A stretch of 64,000 nucleotides of DNA from Propionicimonas sp. Lineage in GTDB: Bacteria; Actinomycetota; Actinomycetes; Propionibacteriales; Propionibacteriaceae. The stretch spans positions 24,103-88,102 of the forward strand of contig NZ_JARKPQ010000342.1 in the NCBI RefSeq assembly GCF_029975155.1, given 5' to 3'. Position numbers and translations under genes: made by a program. Below the pieces are notes generated by a model, which was given only the letters and a program-made list of their open reading frames with translations, searched no databases and was not told where the DNA came from. This document shows, piece after piece, positions 50,112-59,630 of this stretch (the first letter of the stretch is position 1; every line of letters starts with the position of its first letter).

Positions 50112-50858
50112 GTGGCGAGGCGTGGGTCGGGCCGGGGGCGAGGGGTGGCGGCAGTGCTCGCCGTCCTCGCGGTGGTCGGCGGTGCAGTCGGGTTGTGGTG
50201 GACGGGGACGCTGCACGTCAACAACCCGTCGGCCGAGCGCTTCCCCGTCCGCGGGGTGGATGTCTCCCGCTACCAGGGCGTCATCGACTGGCCGGTGCTG
50301 GCCGGGCAGGACATCGACTTCGCGTTCCTGAAGGCCACCGAGGGCAGCGCGACCGTCGACCCACGGTTCGCGGCCAACCTGGCCGGCGCGACGGCGGCCG
50401 GGCTTCGCGTCGGCGCGTACCACTTCTTCAGCTTCGAGAGCCCGGGAGCGACACAGGCCGACAACGTGATCCGGACGGTTCCGGACGGGACGGAGCTACT
50501 GCCCGTCGCGGTCGACGTGGAGTTCTACGGCGACTTCTGGCTGCATCCCGCGCCTGTCGAGGACGTCCGCCGCGAGCTCGCGGATCTCCTCGACAGGCTG
50601 ACGCGCCACTACGGCGCCGCGCCGATCGTCTACACGACCGGTGAGGCGTACAACCGCTACCTCGCCGGCGCGTTCGACGGCGTCGACATCTGGATCCGGG
50701 ACGTGTGGCGCGAACCGTCCCTCGCCGACGGCCGCGCCTGGACCTTCTGGCAGTTCAGCGATCGTCACCGCCTCGACGGCTACGCCGGAGAGGAGCGGTT
50801 CATCGACCTCAACGTCTACGCCGGCGACCGCGCGACCTGGGAGCAGTACGGACGCTGA
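50112..50858 (+). CDS. Secreted or anchored GH25 lysozyme
   Basis: The 248-residue protein has an N-terminal basic region and one hydrophobic segment (VAAVLAVLAVVGGAVGLWW), then a GH25 muramidase: RGVDVSRYQGVIDWPVL (catalytic Asp), FAFLKATEG (Glu), GAYHFFSF, LLPVAVDVEFYG and YTTGEAYN. It cleaves the glycan strand of peptidoglycan between MurNAc and GlcNAc. The start is uncertain: GTG at 50112 is used; ATG-like GTG codons upstream would translate the repeat. Confidence 0.82.
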   Translation: MARRGSGRGRGVAAVLAVLAVVGGAVGLWWTGTLHVNNPSAERFPVRGVDVSRYQGVIDWPVLAGQDIDFAFLKATEGSATVDPRFAANLAGATAAGLRVGAYHFFSFESPGATQADNVIRTVPDGTELLPVAVDVEFYGDFWLHPAPVEDVRRELADLLDRLTRHYGAAPIVYTTGEAYNRYLAGAFDGVDIWIRDVWREPSLADGRAWTFWQFSDRHRLDGYAGEERFIDLNVYAGDRATWEQYGR

Positions 50859-50936
50859 GCGCCCGCGATCGCCGCTGGGTGTGAGTTCGTCCACCAGAGA
50901 CGGTGGGTGAATCCACCCTCAAGGGGGCCAGTCGGT

Positions 50937-51728
50937 TCAGCGACCCAGAATGGCGTCCAGCTGCTCGAAGACCGCGGGCGGGGCGGCGACGATCCTGCCG
51001 CCCTCCAGCAGCGCGTCAGAATCGGCGAGGAAGTCGGTCACCCGGCAGCCGGCGGCGTTGAGGACGGCGACCGCGCCCAGGCAGTCCCAGGAGTTGATGT
51101 GGGGCTCGATGTAGCCGACCAGCCGACCGCAGGCCACGTCGCAGAGCCCCAGTGCACCCGAGCCGCTGCGCAGGAACATGCCGTCGGCGCGCAGCAGCCG
51201 GTCGAGCACCGACACGAGCCGCTCCGGGCTGACCCGCGAGGACGCACCGAGGTAGGTGGGCCCGTCCGCGACGCTCCGTCCGGGGTGCGGCCGGATCGGC
51301 GCGCCGTTCCGCGTCGCCGCGAACCACCGGCCACCGACGAAGAGCTCGTCGCTCGGAGGGCTCTTCACCAGGCCGAACGCCACAGCCCCGTCCCGGACGT
51401 AGGCGATCGACACGCACCAGCTCGACAGGCCGCTCACGAACGGCTGAGTGCCGTCGATCGGGTCGACCACCCAGATCCCGGACGCGCCCACGGAGCTGTG
51501 ACCGGTCTCCTCACCCAGGAATCCGTCCTCGGGGAACGCCGCCTCGAGCCGCGAGCGGATCAGCTGTTCGACCGCAATATCGGCCTCGGACGCCATGTCC
51601 TGGACGCCCTTGCTGTGGACCTCCAGTTCGCCCACCCGTCCGAAGTAGTCGAGCGCCAGCCGCCCCGCCTCATCGATGAGCGTCTCGGCGAACGCGTACC
51701 TCGACCGGAGATCTTCATCGGCCTGCAT
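50937..51728 (-). CDS. Inositol-monophosphatase-family phosphatase
   Basis: The 263-residue protein has the metal-binding signature of the family: LGEETG, WVVDPIDGTQPFVSG (the two Asp metal ligands and the DGT loop) and SWDCLGAVAVLNAAGC near the C-terminus. Members dephosphorylate inositol phosphates or histidinol phosphate in actinobacteria; this context does not decide. The ATG at 51728 has GAGGAG six bases upstream. Confidence 0.85.
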   Translation of the reverse strand: MQADEDLRSRYAFAETLIDEAGRLALDYFGRVGELEVHSKGVQDMASEADIAVEQLIRSRLEAAFPEDGFLGEETGHSSVGASGIWVVDPIDGTQPFVSGLSSWCVSIAYVRDGAVAFGLVKSPPSDELFVGGRWFAATRNGAPIRPHPGRSVADGPTYLGASSRVSPERLVSVLDRLLRADGMFLRSGSGALGLCDVACGRLVGYIEPHINSWDCLGAVAVLNAAGCRVTDFLADSDALLEGGRIVAAPPAVFEQLDAILGR

Positions 51729-51757
51729 GTCCCACTCCTCTTCTCGTCCCGGCTCGC

Positions 51758-51781
51758 GCCCTTCGTGACGCCTCAGGGACC
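51758..51781. repeat. GCCCTTCGTGACG-CCTCAGGGACC repeat, copy 3
   Basis: This is the compact form of the element, with both words adjacent, just upstream of the phosphatase gene. Copies at 11455-11522 and 16811-16851 have extra internal sequence. Confidence 0.55.
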
Positions 51782-51883
51782 GTCCCAGGGTCTCAGCCTG
51801 CCACCGCCGCCCCGCGCCCGCAGGCCGTCCCGAACACGTCTCGACAAGCTCGACGAACGACTCCCGATGGACCCTCACCCACA

Positions 51884-51963
51884 CGTCATCCCGGGCCCGA
51901 CCCGGGACCCCCGACAGCCGACTCACCAGGCGAGTGCGGGGATCCCGGCGTCCGCCGGGATGA
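51884..51963. repeat. GTCATCCCGG-type REP palindrome, second copy
   Basis: CGTCATCCCGGGC at the left and CGCCGGGATGACA at the right, like 6947-7025. It is preceded by a GTCTCGACAAGCTCGACGAA copy. Together they fill the ~350-base gap between the phosphatase and MFS genes; no gene is seen there. Confidence 0.8.
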
Positions 51964-52082
51964 CAAAGGGCGGAAAGTAGAGCTGACCAGGGCCCACCGA
52001 ACGGCGGTACGGAGTGCAACCAGCCGCAGATCCACCGCCGGTGTTCCGAGGGTCACTGCTGAACACGCCGAAGGGGCCAGCC

Positions 52083-53312
52083 TCATCCGATACGCAACAG
52101 GGCCGGGGATCTGAGGCCGACGACGACGATGATGGCGGCGAGGAGCAGGCTGCTCGCCGCGACCGTTGGTGTCGCCCCGATCCAGTCGGCGGCGAAGCCC
52201 AGGACCAGGGCGCCCAGCGGCTGGAAGGCCATCCCCAGCTGAAGGAACCCGAAGGCCCGTCCCTGGGCCGGTTCCGGGACGGCGAGCAGGAGGATGGTTG
52301 CCTGGAGAACCATGAACGCAGCACCGCTGAAGCCGACGACGAACATGAGACCGATGCCGAGCCAGGGCCTTTCGGCGAAGGCGAAGGCGGCCCAGGAGAG
52401 AGCGCACGCGAACGTGCCCCAGATGAACAGTTTTCCGACGTAGTGGAACTTCCCCAGACGGGCGATCACGAGGGCTCCGGCCAGGCCGCCCAGGCCAGAG
52501 CTGGTGAGCAACAGGCTCATGCCGTTCGGACCGAGGTTGGCCCGGGCGCCGAACATCGGCATCAGGGTCTGGTAGACCGGCCAGATCAGAAGGTTGGCGA
52601 ACACCGTCACCACGAGCAGACCGATGGTCGCCGAACTCCCCCGGACGACGCGGAGACCCTCGACGAGCTCGCCATAGACGGACACCCGGTCCGCAGGGGC
52701 CACCGTTGCCCCTCCCCGCCGCAGGGGAGCCAGGGCGAGGACCGACGCCAGGTAGAACGCGACCGCGACCGAGAGAGCCACGACATTGCTCACAGAGCTC
52801 ATCAGCAGGCTGCCGATCGTCGGGCCGAAGACCTGGGTCAGGTTGGCCGCAACGGTGTTCAGGGCATTCGCCCGACTGAGCTGATCCCGCGTGACGTACG
52901 TGGTCACGAGCGCCATCCGCGGTGGTTGCGACGGCGAGTGCGCCAGGCCGACGGCGAGTCCGGCGAACAGATACAGGCCCACGCTGCCGTGGCCGTTGGC
53001 GACGGCGATCGCTACGCCGGCGATCGCGGCCGAGGCGAGGCCCGAGAGCGCCATGAGCAGCGTCACCCGGTTCAGGCGATCAGCCAGCACCCCCGCCAGG
53101 GGTCCGAGGAGGAGGGGGGCCGTCCGGAAGACGCCGAACAGGCCCAGAAGGTACCCCGACTGCGTTTCCTCGAAGACCAGCCAACCCAGCACCAGCGTGA
53201 GCATCCATGTGCTGCTGAAGAAGAAGAGGTTCGACAGCCACAGCCCGAGGAAGCCCCGATTTGCCAGGAGCGAATCGGGGCGCCTCCGACGTCGCGGCGG
53301 AGGACCACTCAC
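52083..53312 (-). CDS. Major facilitator superfamily transporter (EntS-like)
   Basis: The 409-residue protein has about 12 membrane segments. It has the typical motif A-like loops GVLADRLNRVTLL and a PEPAQGRAFGFLQLG segment, as in the enterobactin-exporter/macrolide-efflux branch of MFS_3. The direction of transport and substrate cannot be read from sequence. The GTG at 53312 lies near GGAGC. It may belong to the same transcription unit as the ABC importer upstream, 120 bases away. Confidence 0.82.
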   Translation of the reverse strand: MSGPPPRRRRRPDSLLANRGFLGLWLSNLFFFSSTWMLTLVLGWLVFEETQSGYLLGLFGVFRTAPLLLGPLAGVLADRLNRVTLLMALSGLASAAIAGVAIAVANGHGSVGLYLFAGLAVGLAHSPSQPPRMALVTTYVTRDQLSRANALNTVAANLTQVFGPTIGSLLMSSVSNVVALSVAVAFYLASVLALAPLRRGGATVAPADRVSVYGELVEGLRVVRGSSATIGLLVVTVFANLLIWPVYQTLMPMFGARANLGPNGMSLLLTSSGLGGLAGALVIARLGKFHYVGKLFIWGTFACALSWAAFAFAERPWLGIGLMFVVGFSGAAFMVLQATILLLAVPEPAQGRAFGFLQLGMAFQPLGALVLGFAADWIGATPTVAASSLLLAAIIVVVGLRSPALLRIG

Positions 53313-53433
53313 AGCTGCTCCGCATCCGAGGTGGGCGGGACCTCATGCCGTCCGGCAGATCTCGAACGAGTCGATGGTGCGCCGCCCGATTCGAGCGGGG
53401 GTTGCCGGACGACCACCGCACGTCGCTCCGTTC

Positions 53434-54324
53434 TCACCCCTTGCTGCCAGTGGCAACCAGGCCGCGGACGTAGTACTTCTGCAGGATGACCGTCAGGATG
53501 ATCAGCGGTACCGCCGTCATCGACAGGGCGGCCATGAACTCGCCGTTCATCGGATGGTTCGGCACGCTCTTGAAGTACGCCGCAGCCACCTGGGCGGTCT
53601 GCTTCGTGGGGTCCTGGATGATCACCAGCGGCCAGATGTAGGCATTCCACGCCCAGATGAACTGGATGAGCGTGACCGTCACCAGCGGTGCGCGGACGTT
53701 CGGCACGGCAATCGTCAGGAAGGATCGCCACACCCCCACGCCGTCGAGACTCGCGGCCTCGAAGAGCTCGTTCGGGAGCTCCAGGAACGCCTGGCGCATG
53801 AGGAAGATCGCGAACGGGCTGAACATGAAGGGAAGGATCACGCCCGCGTACGTGTCGTTGAGGCCGAGGGCGGACACGAGGCGGAACTCCGGCAGGAAGA
53901 TGGCCTCGCCCGGGACGATCGCAGCGATCATGCAGATGCCGAAGGCGAGCGTGCGCCCGCGGAAGCGGAGGCGTGCGAACGCATACGCGGCCACCGTCGA
54001 CGTGACCACCGAGCCGGTCATCTGCAGCACGGAGATCAGGGCCGAGTTGAACAGGTTCTGCGCGAACCCAAAATCGCTCAGGACTCGCACGTAGTTGGTC
54101 AGCGTCGGGTTGGCCGTGAACACACTCCGGAACGACACGGGAACCGCGTCAGCCAGGATCTCCGGGGTCGCCTTGAACGAGATGATGATCATCCACATGA
54201 TGGGAATGCCGAACAAGGCGATCACGGCCACCAGCCCTACGAATCGGGCAAGAATGCCGGGCCGGAAGCGCCGTCGGCTGTGGAGGCTCCGTGAAGGCGC
54301 CTCGCGACTTTCTGTGAGACTCAT
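53434..54324 (-). CDS. Sugar-type ABC importer permease (MalG/CUT1 type)
   Basis: The 296-residue protein has six membrane segments and the EAA loop (ELFEAASLDGVGVWRSFLTIAVPNVRAPLVT). It matches CUT1 permease partners of the MalG type. Its start overlaps the MalF-like gene stop by four bases. The transported solute is probably a carbohydrate or derivative, although the island's enzymes favour nitrogen heterocycles. Confidence 0.9.
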   Translation of the reverse strand: MSLTESREAPSRSLHSRRRFRPGILARFVGLVAVIALFGIPIMWMIIISFKATPEILADAVPVSFRSVFTANPTLTNYVRVLSDFGFAQNLFNSALISVLQMTGSVVTSTVAAYAFARLRFRGRTLAFGICMIAAIVPGEAIFLPEFRLVSALGLNDTYAGVILPFMFSPFAIFLMRQAFLELPNELFEAASLDGVGVWRSFLTIAVPNVRAPLVTVTLIQFIWAWNAYIWPLVIIQDPTKQTAQVAAAYFKSVPNHPMNGEFMAALSMTAVPLIILTVILQKYYVRGLVATGSKG

Positions 54325-55265
54325 GGCGTATCCCTCTCACGCATCGCAGCTCCTTGTGCGACTGTCACGATGATCATCACCACGACCAGGAACAGCGTCG
54401 CGGCCGAACCTATGCCATAGTCCAGATTCTTCATGCTCTGATCGTAAATGTAATAAATAAGGTTCTGCGAACTGCCGTTCGGCCCACCGAGCGTCATCAG
54501 ATTGATGGGGGTGAAGATTCGCAACCCAGTGATGGTGACGACGAATATGGCCAGGACGGACACCCGGCGCAGGCCCGGAAGGGTCACGTAGCGGAATTGC
54601 TGCCACGAATTGGCGCCGTCCACCGCCGCCGCATTGAACAACTCGTCATCGAGGCCCTGGAGGCCGGCCAGGTAGATCAGGACGATCAGACCCACGTCGC
54701 GCCAGATCGTCACGACCATGACCGAGATCATCGCGGCGGGTGCGGAGGTGAGCCAGCCGACCGGTTCGATGCCCACGATGCTCAGCAGCCCGTTGACGGG
54801 GCCGATGTCCTTGTCCAGCAGCGAGCTCCAGAGGAGCGACGCCACCGAGTCGGACACCGCAAGGGCGGCGACGACCGCCGTGCGTGCGATGGGGGTGGCG
54901 GGGAGAGCACGGTCGAGCAGGAGCGCGATGCCGAGGCCGAGCGCCAGTTCCACCGTGGCCGTGACGATGCAGTAGATGAACGTATTCTGGAAAGCCAGCC
55001 AGAATGACGGATCGGCCATCATCGAGCGGAAGTTGTCCAGCCCGACGAAGCCCACGGCCTTGTGAGTGATCGGATTGAACTTCCGTACGCTCTCGGTCAT
55101 GGCCCATACCATTGGACCCAGCTGGAAGAGGGCAAGACCGAGCGTGCTCGCCGCTACCATGAGGTAGCCCCACCGGCCCTGCTTGACCACCCATCTCGCG
55201 GGCCTGCTTGCTTTGTCAGGCTTGATTCGACCGGTGGCCGGGTGCGCAGACACTTCGATACTCAT
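54321..55265 (-). CDS. Sugar-type ABC importer permease (MalF/CUT1 type)
   Basis: The 314-residue permease has six membrane segments and the CUT1 EAA motif (DELFNAAAVDGANSWQQFRYVTLPGLRRVS). The ATG at 55265 begins a conserved N-terminal basic segment. The ATPase for this importer is not adjacent; such systems often share a multitask MsiK-like ATPase in actinobacteria. About 270 bases without a gene separate it from the binding protein gene. Confidence 0.9.
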   Translation of the reverse strand: MSIEVSAHPATGRIKPDKASRPARWVVKQGRWGYLMVAASTLGLALFQLGPMVWAMTESVRKFNPITHKAVGFVGLDNFRSMMADPSFWLAFQNTFIYCIVTATVELALGLGIALLLDRALPATPIARTAVVAALAVSDSVASLLWSSLLDKDIGPVNGLLSIVGIEPVGWLTSAPAAMISVMVVTIWRDVGLIVLIYLAGLQGLDDELFNAAAVDGANSWQQFRYVTLPGLRRVSVLAIFVVTITGLRIFTPINLMTLGGPNGSSQNLIYYIYDQSMKNLDYGIGSAATLFLVVVMIIVTVAQGAAMRERDTP

Positions 55266-55538
55266 TTGGCGTCCCCAATCGCGCAAGGGAAGGAACAGTG
55301 CGGCTGACAGTTCCCGGGAGGGTAGCCCGCGGTCATGCCTGATCGCGTCGCACGAGGCGGTTGCACTCGCATTGTCACGACGTCTCCTTCGGAACAAGGT
55401 GCCAGCAGTGGACGCGGGGGCCAGCGGTTTCACGCAGCTGGTACCGGCGTCAGGTCCGAGGGGGCCGGACGCCGGCGAAAGCGGAGTTCTTGACCGGAAG
55501 TAACTGGACTTTCGCCGACGCCCCTAGCCCCCTACTGG

Positions 55539-56954
55539 CTAGTACTTGGCCAGATGCTGATCGATCTTCTCCGCAGCCTTGTTGAGCGCGTCGGCCGGAT
55601 CCGCGCCCAGCGCGATGTCTCGCATCGTCGTGTTCATCTGGTTGGTGTACTCGAACCACGCGGGAGTCGCCGGCGGGGGGTAGGACGCACGCGCGTAGTT
55701 GATGTTGATCCGCATCGCCATGCTGTCCCGCGCCTCCGCGGGCATCGCCGCGATGACCGGCTCCGACGGCGGAACGCCTCCCCAGCCGACGGCCCAGTCG
55801 ACCTGCGCGGGAACAGCGTTGAACGCCGCCAGCAAGGCGGTCGCCTCCGCCGGATGCTTGCTCTGGCTGGTCACGATGAAGGTGTCGGAGGCGTTGGACA
55901 GCGACACGATCTTCCCGCGGGGAAGCGGCGTGACTCCCCAGGCGAACTCCGGATCGCGCAGGAAGCCGTCCCACGAGACCGCGGTCTGGCCGGCCAGCAT
56001 CATCGCGCTCTGGTTCCCGGTGGGCGACCACCGCTCGGTGAAGATCTTCTGGTAGTTCTTCGCGCCCTGAACCGCGAGCGGGTTGTTGACGTAGCCCTGC
56101 ACCGTCTTGCCGTCCGGGCTGAGCCCGGCCCAGACCTTGTACTCATCGCTGTCCTGCGGCGCGTCCGGAGAACCCTGCATTCGGATCCAGGTCTGTTCGA
56201 GCTGCTGGTAGTTCGATCCGGGCCCGCCGTCGCCGAAGCCGGACGGGCTGATCGGGAACATCTCACGGTGGCCGTTGCCGTCCATCCAGCTGCGCAGCCG
56301 TGCCCAGGTCTCGAACCACTGTTCCAGGGACCAGCCGTCCTCGATCTTGTCCGACTCGGGGGGCGTCTCGATCTTGGCCTTGTCCCAGATCTCCTTGTTG
56401 TAGGACATTCCCTGGGTATTGACGAAGCTGGGCATGCCGTACAGGTGATCGTCCACCGTGACCGCGGTACGCATGTACTCCATGTACCCGGACTTGAACT
56501 CCTCGGTGAGATAATCTCCCACCGGCACGGCCATCTCACCGTACACATAGGACGAGATCAGCGCGCTCTGACCCATTGCGATGTCGGCCGCCGAACCAGC
56601 TGCGAAAGTCGTGCGAAGCTTTTCGCCCAGCCCACCGTAGGGCACGTATTCCTGCTTGACCGTGATGTTCGGATAGGCCTTGGTGAAGGCGGCGACGGTG
56701 GAGTCGAAGACCTTGTCGGACGCCGGTGTCCAGTTCTGGCGCATGACCCGCAGCGTGATCTGCTCGGAGGTCAGTTCAGGGCCGGTGTAGCCACCCAGAT
56801 CCATCTTGTAGCCACCAGGTCCCGGACCGGCACTGACGCTTCCACCACCGGGGTTCGACGTCGATGACGGACTGCCACAGGCGGTGAGCCCGGCTACGGC
56901 TGCCGTCCCCAACGCGGCCGCACCCAGGAAGGTGCGGCGACTCAACTCGGGCAT
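55539..56954 (-). CDS. ABC importer extracellular binding lipoprotein (Tat-type signal)
   Basis: The 471-residue protein starts with a twin-arginine signal (SRRTFLGAAALGTAAVAGLTACG) containing a lipobox Cys near residue 27. It has the solute-binding family 1 fold (VMRQNWTPASDKVFDSTVAAFTKAYPNITVK, SADIAMGQSALISSYVYGEMAVPV, LYGMPSFVNTQGMSYNKEIWDKA). The ATG at 56954 has GGAG six bases upstream. It captures the solute for the CUT1 permeases next to it. Confidence 0.9.
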   Translation of the reverse strand: MPELSRRTFLGAAALGTAAVAGLTACGSPSSTSNPGGGSVSAGPGPGGYKMDLGGYTGPELTSEQITLRVMRQNWTPASDKVFDSTVAAFTKAYPNITVKQEYVPYGGLGEKLRTTFAAGSAADIAMGQSALISSYVYGEMAVPVGDYLTEEFKSGYMEYMRTAVTVDDHLYGMPSFVNTQGMSYNKEIWDKAKIETPPESDKIEDGWSLEQWFETWARLRSWMDGNGHREMFPISPSGFGDGGPGSNYQQLEQTWIRMQGSPDAPQDSDEYKVWAGLSPDGKTVQGYVNNPLAVQGAKNYQKIFTERWSPTGNQSAMMLAGQTAVSWDGFLRDPEFAWGVTPLPRGKIVSLSNASDTFIVTSQSKHPAEATALLAAFNAVPAQVDWAVGWGGVPPSEPVIAAMPAEARDSMAMRININYARASYPPPATPAWFEYTNQMNTTMRDIALGADPADALNKAAEKIDQHLAKY

Positions 56955-57049
56955 GTACATCTCCAATCCAATTCGTCCCAGCTCGCCAGCGGTCCTGGCA
57001 AGCCAATGCACAGAGCTTTATTTTTCGGTCGCAACCTGGAACTCGGCCT

Positions 57050-58066
57050 TCACGAAGCGTGAGTTCCTGACGACAGCAATGCCTTCGCGCAGTCGATGCG
57101 GACCTCGCTGTCCTGCTGTTCCCCGTCGGCACGCGAACACCGATAGAGCGAAACGAGTTCAGCCACGGTCAGGTCCGGCTGATGAGCCAGCCACTCCTCG
57201 TCGAACAGCGGCATGTCGAACTCGGCGCGGTGAATATCGACGGTGTATACCGTCTCGGGATCCTGGGCGAGCGACGAGATGATCGCCTCCCAGGGCACGC
57301 TGCCCTCACCCATTCGGCACAGCCGGCGCGCCAGCCCCCGGGGCGTGCGCACGATCCAGGTGTCGTCGATGAAGACCGTCCGAATCAGCGACCTGACCCG
57401 CTGGAAGGCCGCCCAGGGATCCTCCAGGCGCGTGACGACGTTGACCGGGCTGTACCCGACCCGTACGTCGGGGTTGCCGATGTCCTCGATCAGCTTCACC
57501 AACTCGAAAGTCGTCATCTCCTCGTGGGTGCGGAACACCGGGACGGCCGGCATCCGGTCGAAGAGCTCCCGCAGACCCGGGACGGCGCCCGCCAGGGTCT
57601 CGGACCAGGAGGGGTCCTTCGTGAACCGATCCTCCATGAGGCCGAAGACCACGTGAAACGCCTGGATCCCGAGCGTTTCGCCCGCCCGCAGCAGGGAAGC
57701 TGCCTCGGACCGGTCGAGTCGCCCCGGATGGACGGGCCCGAAGCCGGCTTCCACGGCGACCTGCCGGCGCTCGGCCTCGGCGCGCACGTCGGCGAGCTCT
57801 CCGTCGTCGAGAGTGGGGCTCGCTTCGCGAACCGAGCCCAGGAGCAGCGCGCTCGCACCGAGACTCGCCGCCTCGTCCAGTTGCGCGACCATGGCCGGCA
57901 GCCCCACGCCGCCGGCGCTCGTGGTGTCCCGGGATGCCAACGCCCAGCGCGCACCTCGCAATCGCCCTGCCAGGCTGCCGGGCGCCTCGAGGAACTCCGC
58001 ACGCACCCCTGTGGCCGCAGTCGAGAGGATCTCTGCGCTGGGATCGTCCGTCACTACGTCGTCCAT
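57050..58066 (-). CDS. TIM-barrel sugar-isomerase/AP-endonuclease-2-like protein
   Basis: The 338-residue protein resembles the xylose-isomerase-like TIM-barrel superfamily: SLGASALLLGSVREAS, AVEAGFGPVHPGRLD, VPVFRTHEEMTTFELVKLIEDIGNPDVRVGYSPVNVVT (Glu, His and Asp/Asn that bind metal in the fold) and VYTVDIHRAEFDMPLFDEEWL. No specific enzyme is recognised. Its place between the importer and a ring-opening amidohydrolase suggests it acts on the imported compound or its product. Confidence 0.6.
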   Translation of the reverse strand: MDDVVTDDPSAEILSTAATGVRAEFLEAPGSLAGRLRGARWALASRDTTSAGGVGLPAMVAQLDEAASLGASALLLGSVREASPTLDDGELADVRAEAERRQVAVEAGFGPVHPGRLDRSEAASLLRAGETLGIQAFHVVFGLMEDRFTKDPSWSETLAGAVPGLRELFDRMPAVPVFRTHEEMTTFELVKLIEDIGNPDVRVGYSPVNVVTRLEDPWAAFQRVRSLIRTVFIDDTWIVRTPRGLARRLCRMGEGSVPWEAIISSLAQDPETVYTVDIHRAEFDMPLFDEEWLAHQPDLTVAELVSLYRCSRADGEQQDSEVRIDCAKALLSSGTHAS

Positions 58067-58197
58067 GCCTCCTACTCTGCCACATAGTTTCGAGACGCGG
58101 AACTATTTTTCCGTGATTGAGATCGAATTTCGGCCGCACGGACCTGTCGGTGCTGCGCATCGCCCCGCTCGGACGTGGTGGATCCGGGACGGCTTCA

Positions 58198-58218
58198 CCC
58201 GGGTCAGCCCGACCCGGG
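58198..58218. terminator. CCCGGGTC-AGCCC-GACCCGGG hairpin after the amidohydrolase gene
   Basis: A perfect 8-bp stem begins 13 bases after the stop codon of the amidohydrolase gene on the reverse strand, in front of the TIM-barrel gene. Confidence 0.6.
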
Positions 58219-58230
58219 ACCTGGGGAAAG

Positions 58231-59349
58231 TCAGCTGACGTCCACGACGACGGCGAGGGTGCCGCCACCAGCCGGGCCCTGATGGGTCGCCGATGCCGAG
58301 ATCCAGATGAGGTTGTCCTGGAGCATGCCCGCGAAGGCACCCGCCACCGCCGCCTTGTACAGGTTCCCGTAGTCAGGGTGCTCGATCACCTGCCGGCGAC
58401 CGCGGAGCTTTCCGTCGGGAGAGGTCCCGATCTTGATGTACAGCGCGACGACCCGCTTGCTCTGCTCGGCGGTGAGGGGGCCGTCACCCACGGCCATCCC
58501 GGCGCGACGGAGCGCGCGGGAGAGTGCGTGCACATCGAGGAAGTCCTGGACGACGGCGTGCCCGACGCGCAGGTTGCCGCCGGCTCCCCGGTGGTTCCCG
58601 AGCGCGACGATCTGGGTGGCCGGGCCGGCGCCGCCGACATCCTCGTACGGGTTGGCCGAGAAGGACGCCTTGTCCGACCAGAGGTCGAATCGGGTGCCGA
58701 TCTCAACGTCCTTGGGCATCGGCATGCCGTCGATCGCGACGGCCGTGGCAAGACCCGCACTGCCGCTGGTCGTGCGGAAGAGCATCTCCGGATCGATGTC
58801 CGCGACCGGCCGGCCGGCCGCACGCGCCGCGTTCAACTGCTCGATCGGCACGTGGTAGGCCTTGCCGATGACGTACTCGACGTCGCCGGCGTCCATGCCT
58901 CCGTCGGCGACCGCCTGACGGATCGCCTTCACGTTCTCCTCCAGCACCCGGGTGGTGCCGGTCCATTCCGGCTGCATCACGGCCGAGCGAGAGGTGCCCA
59001 CGGCGAGACGCGGCTGGCCATCGGCGGGTGCCGGGGCCATGGTGCGGCTGTAGAGGACCACCTGGGGAGTGAGGATCCCGATGCCGCCCGTCGTGAAGAC
59101 CATCGGGAGTCCCTCGATCTGCTCGGGCGTCCGGGTCCCGTGCTCGGAGAGGAATGCCCGCAGGGTGTGATCGGCGTCGACCCGGCTCGTGTCGTCCGCC
59201 CGGCCGGTACCTTCGGTCTTGCCGGTGACCGCGATCACGTCGTCCGGGTGGAGTCGCCCTTCGGACAGCAGGCGCTGGAGGCCACGGACGTCCTTCGGGC
59301 CGCCCATCGGCACGACGACAGCATCAACGCTCGGCGTTGCCTCCGACAT
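58231..59349 (-). CDS. Ring-opening amidohydrolase (barbiturase/cyanuric acid hydrolase family)
   Basis: The 372-residue protein belongs to the three-domain cyanuric acid amidohydrolase/barbiturase family. Hallmarks are VIAVTGKTEGTGRADD near 39-54 (first Lys), the GTSRSAVMQPEW segment, GKAYHVPIEQLNAARAAG and the TTSGSAGLATAVAI stretch, with the final Ser in the glycine-rich end (ASATHQGPAGGGTLAVVVD). It hydrolyses an amide bond of a cyclic imide-like ring, such as barbiturate or cyanuric acid. No further step of the barbiturate pathway (ureidomalonase) or of the triazine pathway (biuret hydrolase) is adjacent. Confidence 0.85.
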   Translation of the reverse strand: MSEATPSVDAVVVPMGGPKDVRGLQRLLSEGRLHPDDVIAVTGKTEGTGRADDTSRVDADHTLRAFLSEHGTRTPEQIEGLPMVFTTGGIGILTPQVVLYSRTMAPAPADGQPRLAVGTSRSAVMQPEWTGTTRVLEENVKAIRQAVADGGMDAGDVEYVIGKAYHVPIEQLNAARAAGRPVADIDPEMLFRTTSGSAGLATAVAIDGMPMPKDVEIGTRFDLWSDKASFSANPYEDVGGAGPATQIVALGNHRGAGGNLRVGHAVVQDFLDVHALSRALRRAGMAVGDGPLTAEQSKRVVALYIKIGTSPDGKLRGRRQVIEHPDYGNLYKAAVAGAFAGMLQDNLIWISASATHQGPAGGGTLAVVVDVS

Positions 59350-59630
59350 CTTCGTCTCCTTGGTCTACTACTGGCGGCCCGACACCCAGGTCGGCATCAC
59401 TCGAGTCAGCCGGGATGGATCCCGAATGGCTCCATTCTACGCCTGAGCCCGGGATCTGCACCCCCTTCGCGGCCATTTTGGGATCCCAGATTGCCGAAGC
59501 TTGGCCCCTTCGCGGGTGCCGCGCGGCGTGCCGGCAGGTAGGCTGACGCCAGGGAAGACGTCGCGGCCCGGCCTCGGGAACCTGAACGGCCGACGTCGAT
59601 CCACCGCCTCCGGCAGTGAGGGGATCCGAC
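59350..59630. promoter_or_regulatory. Divergent promoter region with palindrome TGGGATCCCA
   Basis: The 281-base region between the amidohydrolase and deaminase genes carries a perfect 10-base palindrome, TGGGATCCCA, at 59479-59488 in an AT-richer patch (ATTTTGGGATCCCAGAT). GntR-type (FCD) regulators often use such sites. A related GGGATCC-like word lies at about 59412. This would let one regulator control both directions. Confidence 0.4.
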
